Shown here: positions 1 to 6,644 of the stretch, piece after piece
How the letters are laid out: each line of letters begins with the position of its first letter
How positions within the stretch are numbered: position 1 is the stretch's first letter
Assembly: GCA_024401945.1 (NCBI GenBank)
Contig: JAKSKC010000072.1
Coordinates: forward strand, 1 to 7,073
Direction: 5' to 3'
DNA length: 7,073 nucleotides
Source of the DNA: Bacteroidales bacterium
GTDB taxonomy: Bacteria > Bacteroidota > Bacteroidia > Bacteroidales > UBA932
Made by a program: the position numbers and the translations under genes
Notes under the pieces: model-generated
Databases searched by the model: none
Told to the model about the DNA's origin: nothing
What the model saw: only the letters and a program-made list of their open reading frames with translations

Positions 1-51
1 TAGGTAGGCATTTTTTTTATATCCGCAAACTTTTTTACAAAAAAATTCAAC

Positions 52-85
52 TTTGATGGAAATGAAAATTATATGAGTAAATTTG
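52..85 (+). promoter_or_regulatory. Bacteroidetes-type sigma-ABfr promoter for the first gene
   Basis: TAAATTTG at 78-85 is a perfect match to the Bacteroidetes -7 consensus TAnnTTTG. TTTG at 52-55 matches the -33 element, with a 22-base spacer, slightly longer than usual. The surroundings are strongly AT-rich, unlike the coding DNA that follows. Transcription would start only a few bases before the ATG at 95, giving a very short or nearly absent leader. It probably drives the overlapping genes up to pepT. The match is seen directly; activity is inferred. Confidence 0.6.
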
Positions 86-94
86 TACAGCCTT

Positions 95-1432
95 ATGAAA
101 CCTCTGTTAAGTACTGTAATACTGGGATTTTCGACATTTCTGGCGGTTTGCTGCGGTCCTTCGGATTTTTTGAAGTCCGATGAATATCCGCCGATCATCC
201 CGGACTATGTCGGAGTTACCGTACCGGAGGGGATGCCGGAGCTGGAATTCAGGATGGCGGACGGCAGGAGATTCACCCGCACGGAACGGAATTGCGGGGA
301 TTCCATAATAATAAGGGTACGTGCGTGGGAGAAGGGCAGCCGCAAAGCTGTGGAATACGCATCATTCCCCATTTACATATCAAAGGACCCGATCGACCCG
401 TTCATAGCCTACCGGCTTATAGAACCGGGATACGAAAGCTGGTCATCGATGGGCATCTACCAGAGGGAACTGAGCAGTTTCAGGGAAAGGGCGGTCGTGA
501 CCAACAGGGTCAATGAAAGGGGATGCGTGAACTGCCACAATTTCAACAACGGCGACGCTGCGCGGATGATGTTCCATTCCAGAGGTCTCAAGGGAGGGAC
601 GGTCATCACCGGCAATGACAGTATCAAAGTGCTTAAGCTCAACGAGCTGGGGATCGGGAAACAGGGAAGCTATCCGGCCTGGCATCCGGGAGGAAGGTAC
701 ATCGCGTTCTCATCCAATACAACAAAACAGTGTTTCCCGCTGTGGGGTACACAGCCGGTGGAAGTCTATGACAGCGCATCGGACCTTATCATTCTGGACC
801 TCGGGAAGGAGGAAACCTTCTCGGACAGCAGTTTCTGCACCGAAGGCACTCTGGAGACCTTCCCCGCCTGGTCGGAAGACGGACGGGACCTGTACTACTG
901 CGCTGCGGAGGGCACATCCGACAACGGGAAGAACAGAGGGGAGCTGCACTACAGGATAATGAAGACCGCCTTCACCGACGGGAAACTGCTCCCGCAGGCT
1001 GAAATGGTGTGGCAGTGCGACAGCCTGTCGGCATCATTTCCGAGGATCAAGGGGAAATATATGCTGTTCACCGTGGCGTCGTACGGGACATTCCCGATAT
1101 GGCACAGGGAAGCGGACCTGTGGCTGATGGACCTCGAAACAGGCGAAGCCGGACCTGCGGAAGCAATCAACAGTCCGGACACCGAGAGCTACCACAGCTG
1201 GTCCTCCAACGGAAGATGGGTGATTTTCAGCAGCCGGAGGGATGACGGCAGATACACGAGGCTGTACATAGCCCATTTCGACGGGAACGGCAATTTCGGC
1301 AAACCTTTCCTCCTTCCGCAGAGGGATCCGAGTCACAACGACCTGCGTCTCAAATCATACAACATACCGGAGTTCGTGAAATCCGAAGTCCCTTGCAGGG
1401 AAAAGGATATAAGGAAAGCCCTTGACAGATGA
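95..1432 (+). CDS. Probable lipoprotein with c-type heme motif and TolB/PD40-like beta-propeller
   Basis: The 445-residue protein begins at the ATG at 95. An in-frame TTG at 83 is rejected because it lies inside the -7 promoter element. Residues 1-18 form a hydrophobic export signal followed by Cys19-Cys20, suggesting a lipoprotein, although Val18 before the cysteine is not an ideal lipobox. CVNCH at 144-148 is a CxxCH motif for covalent heme c; Met158, Met159 or His161 could supply the second axial ligand. After it come propeller-like WD40/PD40 repeats: SYPAWHPGGRYIAFSS near 192-207, ETFPAWSEDGRDLYY near 254-268 and SYHSWSSNGRWVIFSSR near 367-381. From memory, Bacteroidales carry similar 'TolB-like' proteins with this heme motif, of unknown function. 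It probably sits in the periplasm or outer membrane. Its stop overlaps the next start by four bases (ATGA), implying translational coupling. A redox or sensory role is only a guess. Confidence 0.8.
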   Translation: MKPLLSTVILGFSTFLAVCCGPSDFLKSDEYPPIIPDYVGVTVPEGMPELEFRMADGRRFTRTERNCGDSIIIRVRAWEKGSRKAVEYASFPIYISKDPIDPFIAYRLIEPGYESWSSMGIYQRELSSFRERAVVTNRVNERGCVNCHNFNNGDAARMMFHSRGLKGGTVITGNDSIKVLKLNELGIGKQGSYPAWHPGGRYIAFSSNTTKQCFPLWGTQPVEVYDSASDLIILDLGKEETFSDSSFCTEGTLETFPAWSEDGRDLYYCAAEGTSDNGKNRGELHYRIMKTAFTDGKLLPQAEMVWQCDSLSASFPRIKGKYMLFTVASYGTFPIWHREADLWLMDLETGEAGPAEAINSPDTESYHSWSSNGRWVIFSSRRDDGRYTRLYIAHFDGNGNFGKPFLLPQRDPSHNDLRLKSYNIPEFVKSEVPCREKDIRKALDR

Positions 1433-2547
1433 AAAGGAGAATTATCGCAATACTGTGGTTCGTAGCCGTTGCGGCATCCACGCTGCTGTGGCAGCGCTTC
1501 ACCGTCGTCAACCGCGAGTTCTTCGGCTATTTTGCCGCGACACCGGATTTCGTGAAGGAGGTGCTGTCCGGCAGCATCCCCCTGTCAACGCTTGCAGCAT
1601 CCTTCCTTGTACAGCTCTTTTATTATCCCGCGCTGGGCGCGCTGATATGTGCGTGCATCGTGACCGGAACCTACCTTGCAGCCTCGTTCGTTTTCAGAAG
1701 CGTTCCTTCTGGTGTTCCAGCCTGCATCGCCGCCGGAGCCTGCTGGATTTTCACGGCAGTGCAGGATATCCCTTCCGCCGCTGTCCTTATCCTACTCATA
1801 TCCTGCATTCTCTGCATTCCGGCGGCCATGATCGACAGGAAGACCGGGAAAAGAAGCACCGGAAGTATTGACACTGCAGTATGCGTTGCGCTCGTCGCCG
1901 CAGGCATTGTGTACATCGCCGCAAGCCCTTCCCTCCGGGAAAAGGAGCAGTGGGCGAAGCTTGAGGTAAGCGCCCGGAACGCCGACTGGGACACGATTCT
2001 CGAAGTTGCAGACCGGGGCGCCACGCTCAGGGACAGCGGAAAGCTGCCATATGCCCTGCTCGCCCTCAACGCAAAGGGGCAGCTTCACGACAGGATTGCG
2101 GAATATCCGGTCAGGGAGGCGGGCCAGCTTGATATGGAGAGCATCAATTCAAGGGAGGCCTTCTACTTCAATTCCCTTTGCTACGACCTGGCGGGATGCT
2201 TCAACGAGGCGATGCATATGGGATTCCAGACCGCCACCTTCCTGCCGCACTACATGAGCCTGGGACTGCTCCGCAACATAGTCAGATACAGCTACAATAC
2301 AGGGCACAGGGAGACTACGCTGAAATACTGCGACATACTGTCCAAGACGCTGCTCGGCGGAGCCATCGCCGCGAAATACCGCAAGCTTGCGCAGGAACTG
2401 CCGGAGAGATACTGCTTCGACGGGCCGGATATCCCTGTCAAGAGGCACGAGCAGTTCTCGAACCTCCTCATTCTCAGGGAGAACGGAGATTCGACAACCT
2501 TTGTTAATGACAGAATCATAGGATACCTGATGACAAAACAACAATAA
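1429..2547 (+). CDS. DUF6057-like integral membrane protein, apparently short at the C-terminus
   Basis: The 372-residue protein has hydrophobic segments near residues 4-21, 54-88, 97-112, 114-135 and 148-165, then a soluble helical part from about 170. The soluble part has TPR-like helix pairs, for example around EQWAKLEVSARNADWDTI (173-190) and FYFNSLCYDLAGCFNEAM (245-262). This plan, with FLVQLFYYPALGALI at 59-73, resembles the Bacteroidales DUF6057 family as I recall it; no function is known. I remember family members as clearly longer, so this one may lack the last part of the helical domain; it stops after YLMTKQQ. The start is set by the ATGA overlap with the upstream heme-motif propeller gene, which suggests the two work together at the envelope. 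The transporter gene begins five bases after the stop. Confidence 0.7.
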   Translation: MKRRIIAILWFVAVAASTLLWQRFTVVNREFFGYFAATPDFVKEVLSGSIPLSTLAASFLVQLFYYPALGALICACIVTGTYLAASFVFRSVPSGVPACIAAGACWIFTAVQDIPSAAVLILLISCILCIPAAMIDRKTGKRSTGSIDTAVCVALVAAGIVYIAASPSLREKEQWAKLEVSARNADWDTILEVADRGATLRDSGKLPYALLALNAKGQLHDRIAEYPVREAGQLDMESINSREAFYFNSLCYDLAGCFNEAMHMGFQTATFLPHYMSLGLLRNIVRYSYNTGHRETTLKYCDILSKTLLGGAIAAKYRKLAQELPERYCFDGPDIPVKRHEQFSNLLILRENGDSTTFVNDRIIGYLMTKQQ

Positions 2548-2552
2548 CAGAT

Positions 2553-4370
2553 ATGGAAGAAAAGAAAAATCTCACCCTCCCGGAAAACGCACATCGCGAA
2601 CTGAAACCGGGAGAAAGCTACAAACCACTGCTGGGACCTGAGAGGAAGCCCCTGGAGGTGACCCCCTATTCCGTTATAACCGGTATCATAATGGCGGTAA
2701 TCTTCTCCGCCGCGGCCGCTTATCTCGGACTTAAGGTCGGACAGGTATTCGAGGCCGCCATCCCTATCGCCATCCTCGCCGTCGGGATAACCGGAGCCCT
2801 GGGCAAGAAGGACGGACTGGGACAGAACGTCATCATCCAGAGCATCGGAGCCTGCTCCGGAGTAATCGTCGCCGGAGCGATATTCACCCTCCCGGCCATC
2901 TACATCCTCGGACTGGATGTGAATTTCTGGCAGATGTTCTTCTCCTCCCTGCTCGGTGGAGTGCTCGGAATCCTCTTCCTCATCCCGTTCAGGAAATACT
3001 TCGTCAAGGAGATGCACGGCAAATATCCTTTCCCTGAGGCAACCGCGACCACCCAGGTCCTCGTAAGCGGGGAAGGCGGAGGCAAGGGAGCCAAAACCCT
3101 TCTTGTCAGCGGACTCATCGGAGGACTGTATGACTTTGCGGTAGCCACCTTCGGAAGCTGGGCCGAGACCATCAGCACGACCGTGACCCACGTCGGACAG
3201 GTAGTTGCGGACAAGGCCAAGCTCGTGCTCAAGATCAATACCGGAGCTGCCGTTCTCGGACTCGGTTACATCGTCGGGCTCAAGTACGCGTTCATAATCT
3301 GCTGCGGTTCGTTCCTTGTCTGGCTGGTTATAATCCCTGTAATGAACCTCATCTGGGGAGGACAGGTTATCGATCTTATGGGAACAGGCATCGCACAGAC
3401 CATTTCGGAGATGTCTCCTGAACAGATTTTCAAGGAATACGCCCGTCATATAGGAATCGGAGGCATCGCCACCGCCGGAATCATAGGCATAATCAAGAGT
3501 TCGGGCGTCATCAAGAGCGCCGTAGGGCTTGCAGTGAGCGAATTCCGCAAGAAACCGGGTGCGCAGGTTGAGAGCTGTGAAAGGACTCAGGAGGACCTCC
3601 CGATGAAGATCGTGCTCACCGCCATCATCCTGGCCTTCCTGGCCATCTTCGGATTCTTCGCCTTCGGAGGTGTTGTCAACAGCATCTGGCAGGCCGTCAT
3701 AGGGCTTGTCATCGTGACCGTCATTGCCTTCCTGTTCACCACGGTTGCGGCCAACGCCATCGCCATCGTAGGTTCCAACCCTGTAAGCGGAATGACCATA
3801 ATGACCCTTATCATAACTGCCCTGGTACTCGTGGCCGTAGGGCTCAAGGGTAATGCGGGAATGGTTGCCGCAATGGTTATCGGAGGCGTCGTCTGCACCG
3901 CCCTCTCGATGGCCGGAGGACTTGTCACCGACTTCAAGATAGGTTACTGGATCGGTACCACCCCTAAGAAGCAGGAGGCCTGGAAATTCCTCGGAACCCT
4001 GGTTTCAGCGGCCACCGTAGGAGGCGTTATGCTCGTCCTGAACAAGACTTACGGATTCTCCGGCGACGGAGCCCTTGTCGCACCTCAGGCCAATGCGATG
4101 GCGGCTGTCATCCAGCCTATGATGAACGGAGGAAACGCCCCCTGGCTCCTCTACGGTATAGGAGCGGCCATCGCCCTGATACTCAACTTCTGCAAGGTTC
4201 CGGCCCTCGCCTTCTGCCTCGGAATGTTCATTCCTATCGACCTCAACCTCCCTCTTCTGCCTGGTTCGTGCGCACACGCAGCAAGGATGCAGGAACCAAC
4301 CGTGAGCGCCAGGAGAAGGGAACCCTCATCGCCAGCGGATTCATCGCGGGCGGAGCTCTTATGGGTGTAG
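2553..4370 (+). CDS. OPT-family oligopeptide transporter, frame broken near position 4260
   Basis: This is a polytopic inner-membrane transporter of the bacterial OPT family, which imports small peptides, probably with protons. Family signs are [16 protein letters not shown] (59-74), GKYPFPEA (156-163), NPVSGMT (409-415) and roughly a dozen or more hydrophobic helices along its length. The start ATG lies five bases after the previous stop. Homology runs to LNLPLL, ending at Leu569 (base 4259). The remaining 36 residues of this frame ([11 protein letters not shown] onward) are Arg/Ser-rich, not membrane-like, and end at TAG 4368-4370. The expected C-terminus (WFVRTRSKD, then two more membrane helices) lies in another frame at 4262-4528. 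Two bases separate the halves where the family usually has about five or six residues, so a deletion of roughly 13-16 bases fits better than a one-base error. Without it the protein would be about 660 residues, normal for the family. It may be a real mutation or an assembly fault. Confidence 0.85.
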   Translation: MEEKKNLTLPENAHRELKPGESYKPLLGPERKPLEVTPYSVITGIIMAVIFSAAAAYLGLKVGQVFEAAIPIAILAVGITGALGKKDGLGQNVIIQSIGACSGVIVAGAIFTLPAIYILGLDVNFWQMFFSSLLGGVLGILFLIPFRKYFVKEMHGKYPFPEATATTQVLVSGEGGGKGAKTLLVSGLIGGLYDFAVATFGSWAETISTTVTHVGQVVADKAKLVLKINTGAAVLGLGYIVGLKYAFIICCGSFLVWLVIIPVMNLIWGGQVIDLMGTGIAQTISEMSPEQIFKEYARHIGIGGIATAGIIGIIKSSGVIKSAVGLAVSEFRKKPGAQVESCERTQEDLPMKIVLTAIILAFLAIFGFFAFGGVVNSIWQAVIGLVIVTVIAFLFTTVAANAIAIVGSNPVSGMTIMTLIITALVLVAVGLKGNAGMVAAMVIGGVVCTALSMAGGLVTDFKIGYWIGTTPKKQEAWKFLGTLVSAATVGGVMLVLNKTYGFSGDGALVAPQANAMAAVIQPMMNGGNAPWLLYGIGAAIALILNFCKVPALAFCLGMFIPIDLNLPLLPGSCAHAARMQEPTVSARRREPSSPADSSRAELLWV

Positions 4371-4528
4371 TTTCAGCCATCCTCAAGTTCGCAGGATGCG
4401 AGCTCTGGCTCGAAAGCTGGAACACCGCAGGCGCTTCCGGCGCTTCACCTGCCGAAATGATTGCCATCCTGCCTCTCATAGGCATCTGTGTATATATGAT
4501 TGTTGCATCAATGAAAAAGGACAAATAA
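4262..4528 (+). pseudogene. Detached C-terminal part of the OPT transporter
   Basis: This frame encodes 88 residues beginning [11 protein letters not shown] and including [19 protein letters not shown], a strongly conserved-looking piece of bacterial OPT transporters. A membrane helix follows (around [19 protein letters not shown]), then a lysine-rich end and TAA at 4526-4528. It belongs to the preceding transporter but is out of frame with it. The sequence shows no decay on either side of the break, so the lesion is recent or technical. Independent translation looks unlikely, although an in-frame ATG at 4361 overlaps the premature TAG of the upstream frame and could allow weak re-initiation of the last part. 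The stop shares one base with the pepT start (TAATG). Confidence 0.8.
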
Positions 4529-5748
4529 TGGAAAAACTGCTTGACCGTTTCCTGCGCTATGTCGCAGTTGACACCCAGTCGGACGAGGAGTCCGAGAGCC
4601 AGCCATCGGCCGCCAAGGAACTCGACCTGCTGAAAATGCTTTGTGAAGAACTCAAGGCAATGGGAGTGGAAGCTACCCTGGATGAATACGGATACGTTAT
4701 GGGAAGGATTCCTTCCAATATCGCCAAGGATGCTCCTGCAATAGGTTTCATCGCCCACGTGGATACATCTCCTGATGCCTCCGGCAAGAACGTGAAACCG
4801 CAGATCATTGCAGATTACGACGGTTCCGACATCCCTCTGAAAGGGGTTCCGGGGCTCACACTCAAACCTGCCGAATTCCCGGAACTGCTCGCGCACAAGG
4901 GAGAGACCATCATCACTACCGACGGAACGACTCTCCTCGGAGCTGATGACAAGGCCGGCGTTGCAGAGATAATGGATGCAGTGCAGTATATTACGGCCCA
5001 TCCGGAATTCAAGCACGGTGAAATAAGGATAGGATTCACACCTGACGAGGAGATAGGCCGCGGCGTAGTGAAGTTTGACGTAAAGAAATTCGGTGCCGAC
5101 TACGCATACACGATGGACGGAGGAGAAGTCGGGGAACTGGAATTCGAGAATTTCAACGCAGCTTCCGCCAGCATCCGTATCCAGGGGCGCAACGTCCATC
5201 CGGGATATGCAAAGGGCAAGATGCTCAACTCCATCCTCATAGCCCAGGAGCTCAATGCCCTTCTGCCGGTCGGCCAGAGACCGGAATCAACGGAAGGATA
5301 CGAAGGATTCTTCCACCTGATCTCATTCAAGGGAACTGTGGAGGAGACCAGTTTCTCATACATCATCAGGGACCACGACCGCGCGAAATTCGAGAAGAAG
5401 AAGGCTGTTATGCAGGAGTGCGTGGATTTCATCAACTCACGATACGGAGAAGGCACGGCAACTGCTGTCATCAAGGACCAGTACTACAATATGAGAGAGC
5501 AGGTCGAGCCTCACTACCACGTTGTGGAGAAGGCCGTCAAGGCTATGGAGATGGCAGGGCTCAAGGCAAAGATCCAGCCTATCCGCGGAGGGACCGACGG
5601 AGCCAATCTCTCCTTCAAGGGGCTCCCTTGCCCGAACATTTTCGCCGGCGGGCTCAATTTCCACGGAAAGATGGAATGGTGTCCTCTGGAATCAATGGAG
5701 AAGGCAGGCGCCGTGATCCTCAACATCATCAGACTATACGCTGAGTAA
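4528..5748 (+). CDS. pepT: Peptidase T (tripeptide aminopeptidase, M20B)
   Basis: The 406-residue cytoplasmic zinc aminopeptidase removes the N-terminal residue from tripeptides; E. coli PepT is about the same length. The two-metal site is complete: His77 and Asp79 in AHVDTSPD, Asp140 in LLGADDKAG, Glu174 (general base) and Glu175 in TPDEEIGRG, Asp197 in YTMDGGE, and His379 in GGLNFHG. The dimerisation domain typical of M20 enzymes fits residues of about 205-315, including [26 protein letters not shown] (353-363) is also characteristic. The frame is open further upstream, but the ATG at 4528 is chosen because it overlaps the transporter stop as TAATG and the protein then begins like PepT ([12 protein letters not shown]). 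Placement behind an OPT transporter means that imported peptides are degraded at once; the two probably share one mRNA. Confidence 0.96.
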   Translation: MEKLLDRFLRYVAVDTQSDEESESQPSAAKELDLLKMLCEELKAMGVEATLDEYGYVMGRIPSNIAKDAPAIGFIAHVDTSPDASGKNVKPQIIADYDGSDIPLKGVPGLTLKPAEFPELLAHKGETIITTDGTTLLGADDKAGVAEIMDAVQYITAHPEFKHGEIRIGFTPDEEIGRGVVKFDVKKFGADYAYTMDGGEVGELEFENFNAASASIRIQGRNVHPGYAKGKMLNSILIAQELNALLPVGQRPESTEGYEGFFHLISFKGTVEETSFSYIIRDHDRAKFEKKKAVMQECVDFINSRYGEGTATAVIKDQYYNMREQVEPHYHVVEKAVKAMEMAGLKAKIQPIRGGTDGANLSFKGLPCPNIFAGGLNFHGKMEWCPLESMEKAGAVILNIIRLYAE

Positions 5749-5780
5749 AGGCCATTTGATTTTTAACCCCCTGATCCGCT

Positions 5781-6377
5781 ATGAAAAAGAGTAAATTGAT
5801 TCTGGTTACTGCCGCAATATTGGCCATAACTTATTTTTCTCCAATTCCTTCAATGGCCGGCGGCAAAATCGACCAGGCCCAGCTTGACTCGCTTGCAGCC
5901 CGCCTGGCTGAGCGCTTGGAAAGCGGGAGTTGGATTTTCACCCCATCCCGTTTTACAGGAACAAACGATATCTGCGCCGAGTTCTACGGCACGGAGAAGA
6001 ACCGCGTGACCCTGATTGGTGATGCGCTTGACATACATTTGAATTTCATCGGCGCAAGAATCAGCTCGAGGGCGGCTTCTCCAACCCGGAAAGTCCGTGC
6101 AGTGGCAACCGCAGCCGCAGCGGCAAAACTCAACGGGAGGCTGCCGGACCGAATCCTTACAAAAGGGGAAGTCGTAGAAAAGAATGTCACTGTCGGCAGG
6201 AAATCCAAGTCCATATCGGTCGATATCCGCTACAGCATTGAGGACACCAACATCTATCTGCCTTCATCAACAGCCACAGCCAGGATATACATCAATACCA
6301 GGGACCTGTCCACCAGTATTGTTTTCTACAATATGAATATGGACGGAACTATGGAGGGCTCCATCGAATTTCTGTAG
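5781..6377 (+). CDS. Secreted DUF4251-like protein of unknown function
   Basis: The 198-residue protein has a clear signal peptide: KKSK, a hydrophobic core at about 6-19, and probable cleavage after Ala26 (PSMA/GGK). No cysteine suits a lipobox, so it should be free in the periplasm or outside. The mature part begins with a helix (IDQAQLDSLAARLAERLESG), then looks beta-rich: SWIFTPSRF, NRVTLIGDALDIHLNF, and near the end SKSISVDIRYSIEDTN, TATARIYINT, LSTSIVFY and MEGSIEF. That plan resembles the Bacteroidales DUF4251 family, but I am only moderately sure. An alanine-rich stretch (RAVATAAAAAKLNGR, about 105-119) interrupts the middle. It starts 32 bases after pepT with no visible terminator between, so it could be read through from the same operon. 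No substrate or partner can be named. Confidence 0.75.
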   Translation: MKKSKLILVTAAILAITYFSPIPSMAGGKIDQAQLDSLAARLAERLESGSWIFTPSRFTGTNDICAEFYGTEKNRVTLIGDALDIHLNFIGARISSRAASPTRKVRAVATAAAAAKLNGRLPDRILTKGEVVEKNVTVGRKSKSISVDIRYSIEDTNIYLPSSTATARIYINTRDLSTSIVFYNMNMDGTMEGSIEFL

Positions 6378-6396
6378 TCCCCCTCCCCACCATTGT

Positions 6397-6436
6397 CCGG
6401 CAACACGATAGGCGATCCCGCTTATGGTGTTGCCGG
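6397..6436. repeat. Long near-perfect hairpin downstream of the DUF4251-like gene
   Basis: CCGGCAACAC (6397-6406) pairs perfectly with GTGTTGCCGG (6427-6436). After one G-G mismatch (6407/6426), ATAGGCG (6408-6414) pairs with CGCTTAT (6419-6425), including one G-T wobble, leaving a four-base loop ATCC. In total about 17 pairs form within 40 bases, starting 19 bases after the stop codon. No T-tract follows on either strand, so it is not a classical intrinsic terminator. It could protect a 3' end, act as a transcription barrier, or be a REP-like palindrome. Confidence 0.75.
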
Positions 6437-6469
6437 TCCCGAACCATTACGGTCAGGACCGGAGTTCGG
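6433..6469. repeat. Second inverted repeat sharing an arm with the hairpin
   Basis: CCGGTCC (6433-6439) is the perfect complement of GGACCGG (6456-6462), with a 16-base loop. Its first four bases are also the last four of the preceding hairpin, so the two cannot form fully at once. A further pair, CCGAAC (6439-6444) with GTTCGG (6464-6469), overlaps this one. Alternative folding of an RNA is possible; no ligand-binding RNA family is recognised. Confidence 0.5.
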
Positions 6470-6479
6470 CCGCAAGTAT

Positions 6480-6519
6480 GTATTGAAGTATCCTTTTCAT
6501 AATCAGCAAAGTTCAATAC
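6480..6519. repeat. Weak inverted repeat GTATTGAA / TTCAATAC
   Basis: GTATTGAA at 6480-6487 and TTCAATAC at 6512-6519 are exact inverted copies of eight bases, 24 bases apart. They lie in the more AT-rich part of the gap, about 70-110 bases upstream of the -7 element of the last gene. This could be a split operator or a weak RNA stem, but an eight-base match may be chance. Confidence 0.3.
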
Positions 6520-6587
6520 GCGGAGTTAGACATTATTTCCATCAGAAGGAATTATATCGGGGGAAACATCATCCTGCCGACAAAACT

Positions 6588-6595
6588 TAACTTTG
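6588..6595 (+). promoter_or_regulatory. Bacteroidetes -7 promoter element for the HAD lipoprotein gene
   Basis: TAACTTTG is a perfect TAnnTTTG match, 49 bases before the ATG at 6645, leaving a leader of about 40 bases. No TTTG or TTG is found at the expected distance upstream (around 6563-6567), so the promoter lacks a good -33 element and may be weak or need an activator. Between it and the previous gene lie the inverted repeats of 6397-6519. Confidence 0.5.
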
Positions 6596-6644
6596 GATTC
6601 GGGCAACAGCGCAGAAAACAAGGAAATTGAATACCCTTGCAGGT

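Noticed and set aside
11..18. T-run as an intrinsic terminator of an upstream gene
   Set aside because: No stem can be seen in the ten bases before it; the upstream sequence lies outside the window.
83..94. TTG at 83 as start of the first gene
   Set aside because: It lies inside the TAAATTTG promoter element and would precede any transcript start from it; the ATG at 95 directly begins a normal export signal.
2500..2530. Internal promoter before the transporter gene (TTTG at 2500-2503)
   Set aside because: No TAnnTTTG element occurs at the expected distance, and the position is inside the upstream coding region.
2292..3449. 385-codon open frame on the minus strand
   Set aside because: It runs antisense across the end of the DUF6057-like gene and the start of the transporter, is very rich in Gly, Asp, Glu and Ser, and matches no family; it is a shadow of the codon bias opposite.
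4396..4527. Upstream extension of pepT by 44 codons
   Set aside because: These residues are the transporter C-terminus read in another frame (Arg/His/Cys-rich, no family match); the TAATG overlap and the typical PepT N-terminus set the start at 4528.
4243..5199. 318-codon open frame on the minus strand
   Set aside because: It is antisense to the transporter end and to pepT, whose active-site residues are all intact; no recognisable domain.
6433..6468. H-type pseudoknot from the two overlapping stems
   Set aside because: The first loop would have no bases and the last only one, while the inner junction has eleven; this geometry is unlikely to fold as a pseudoknot.
6393..6590. 65-codon open frame in the gap
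   Set aside because: It has a non-ATG start, covers the inverted repeats, and its product has no domain, signal or family resemblance.
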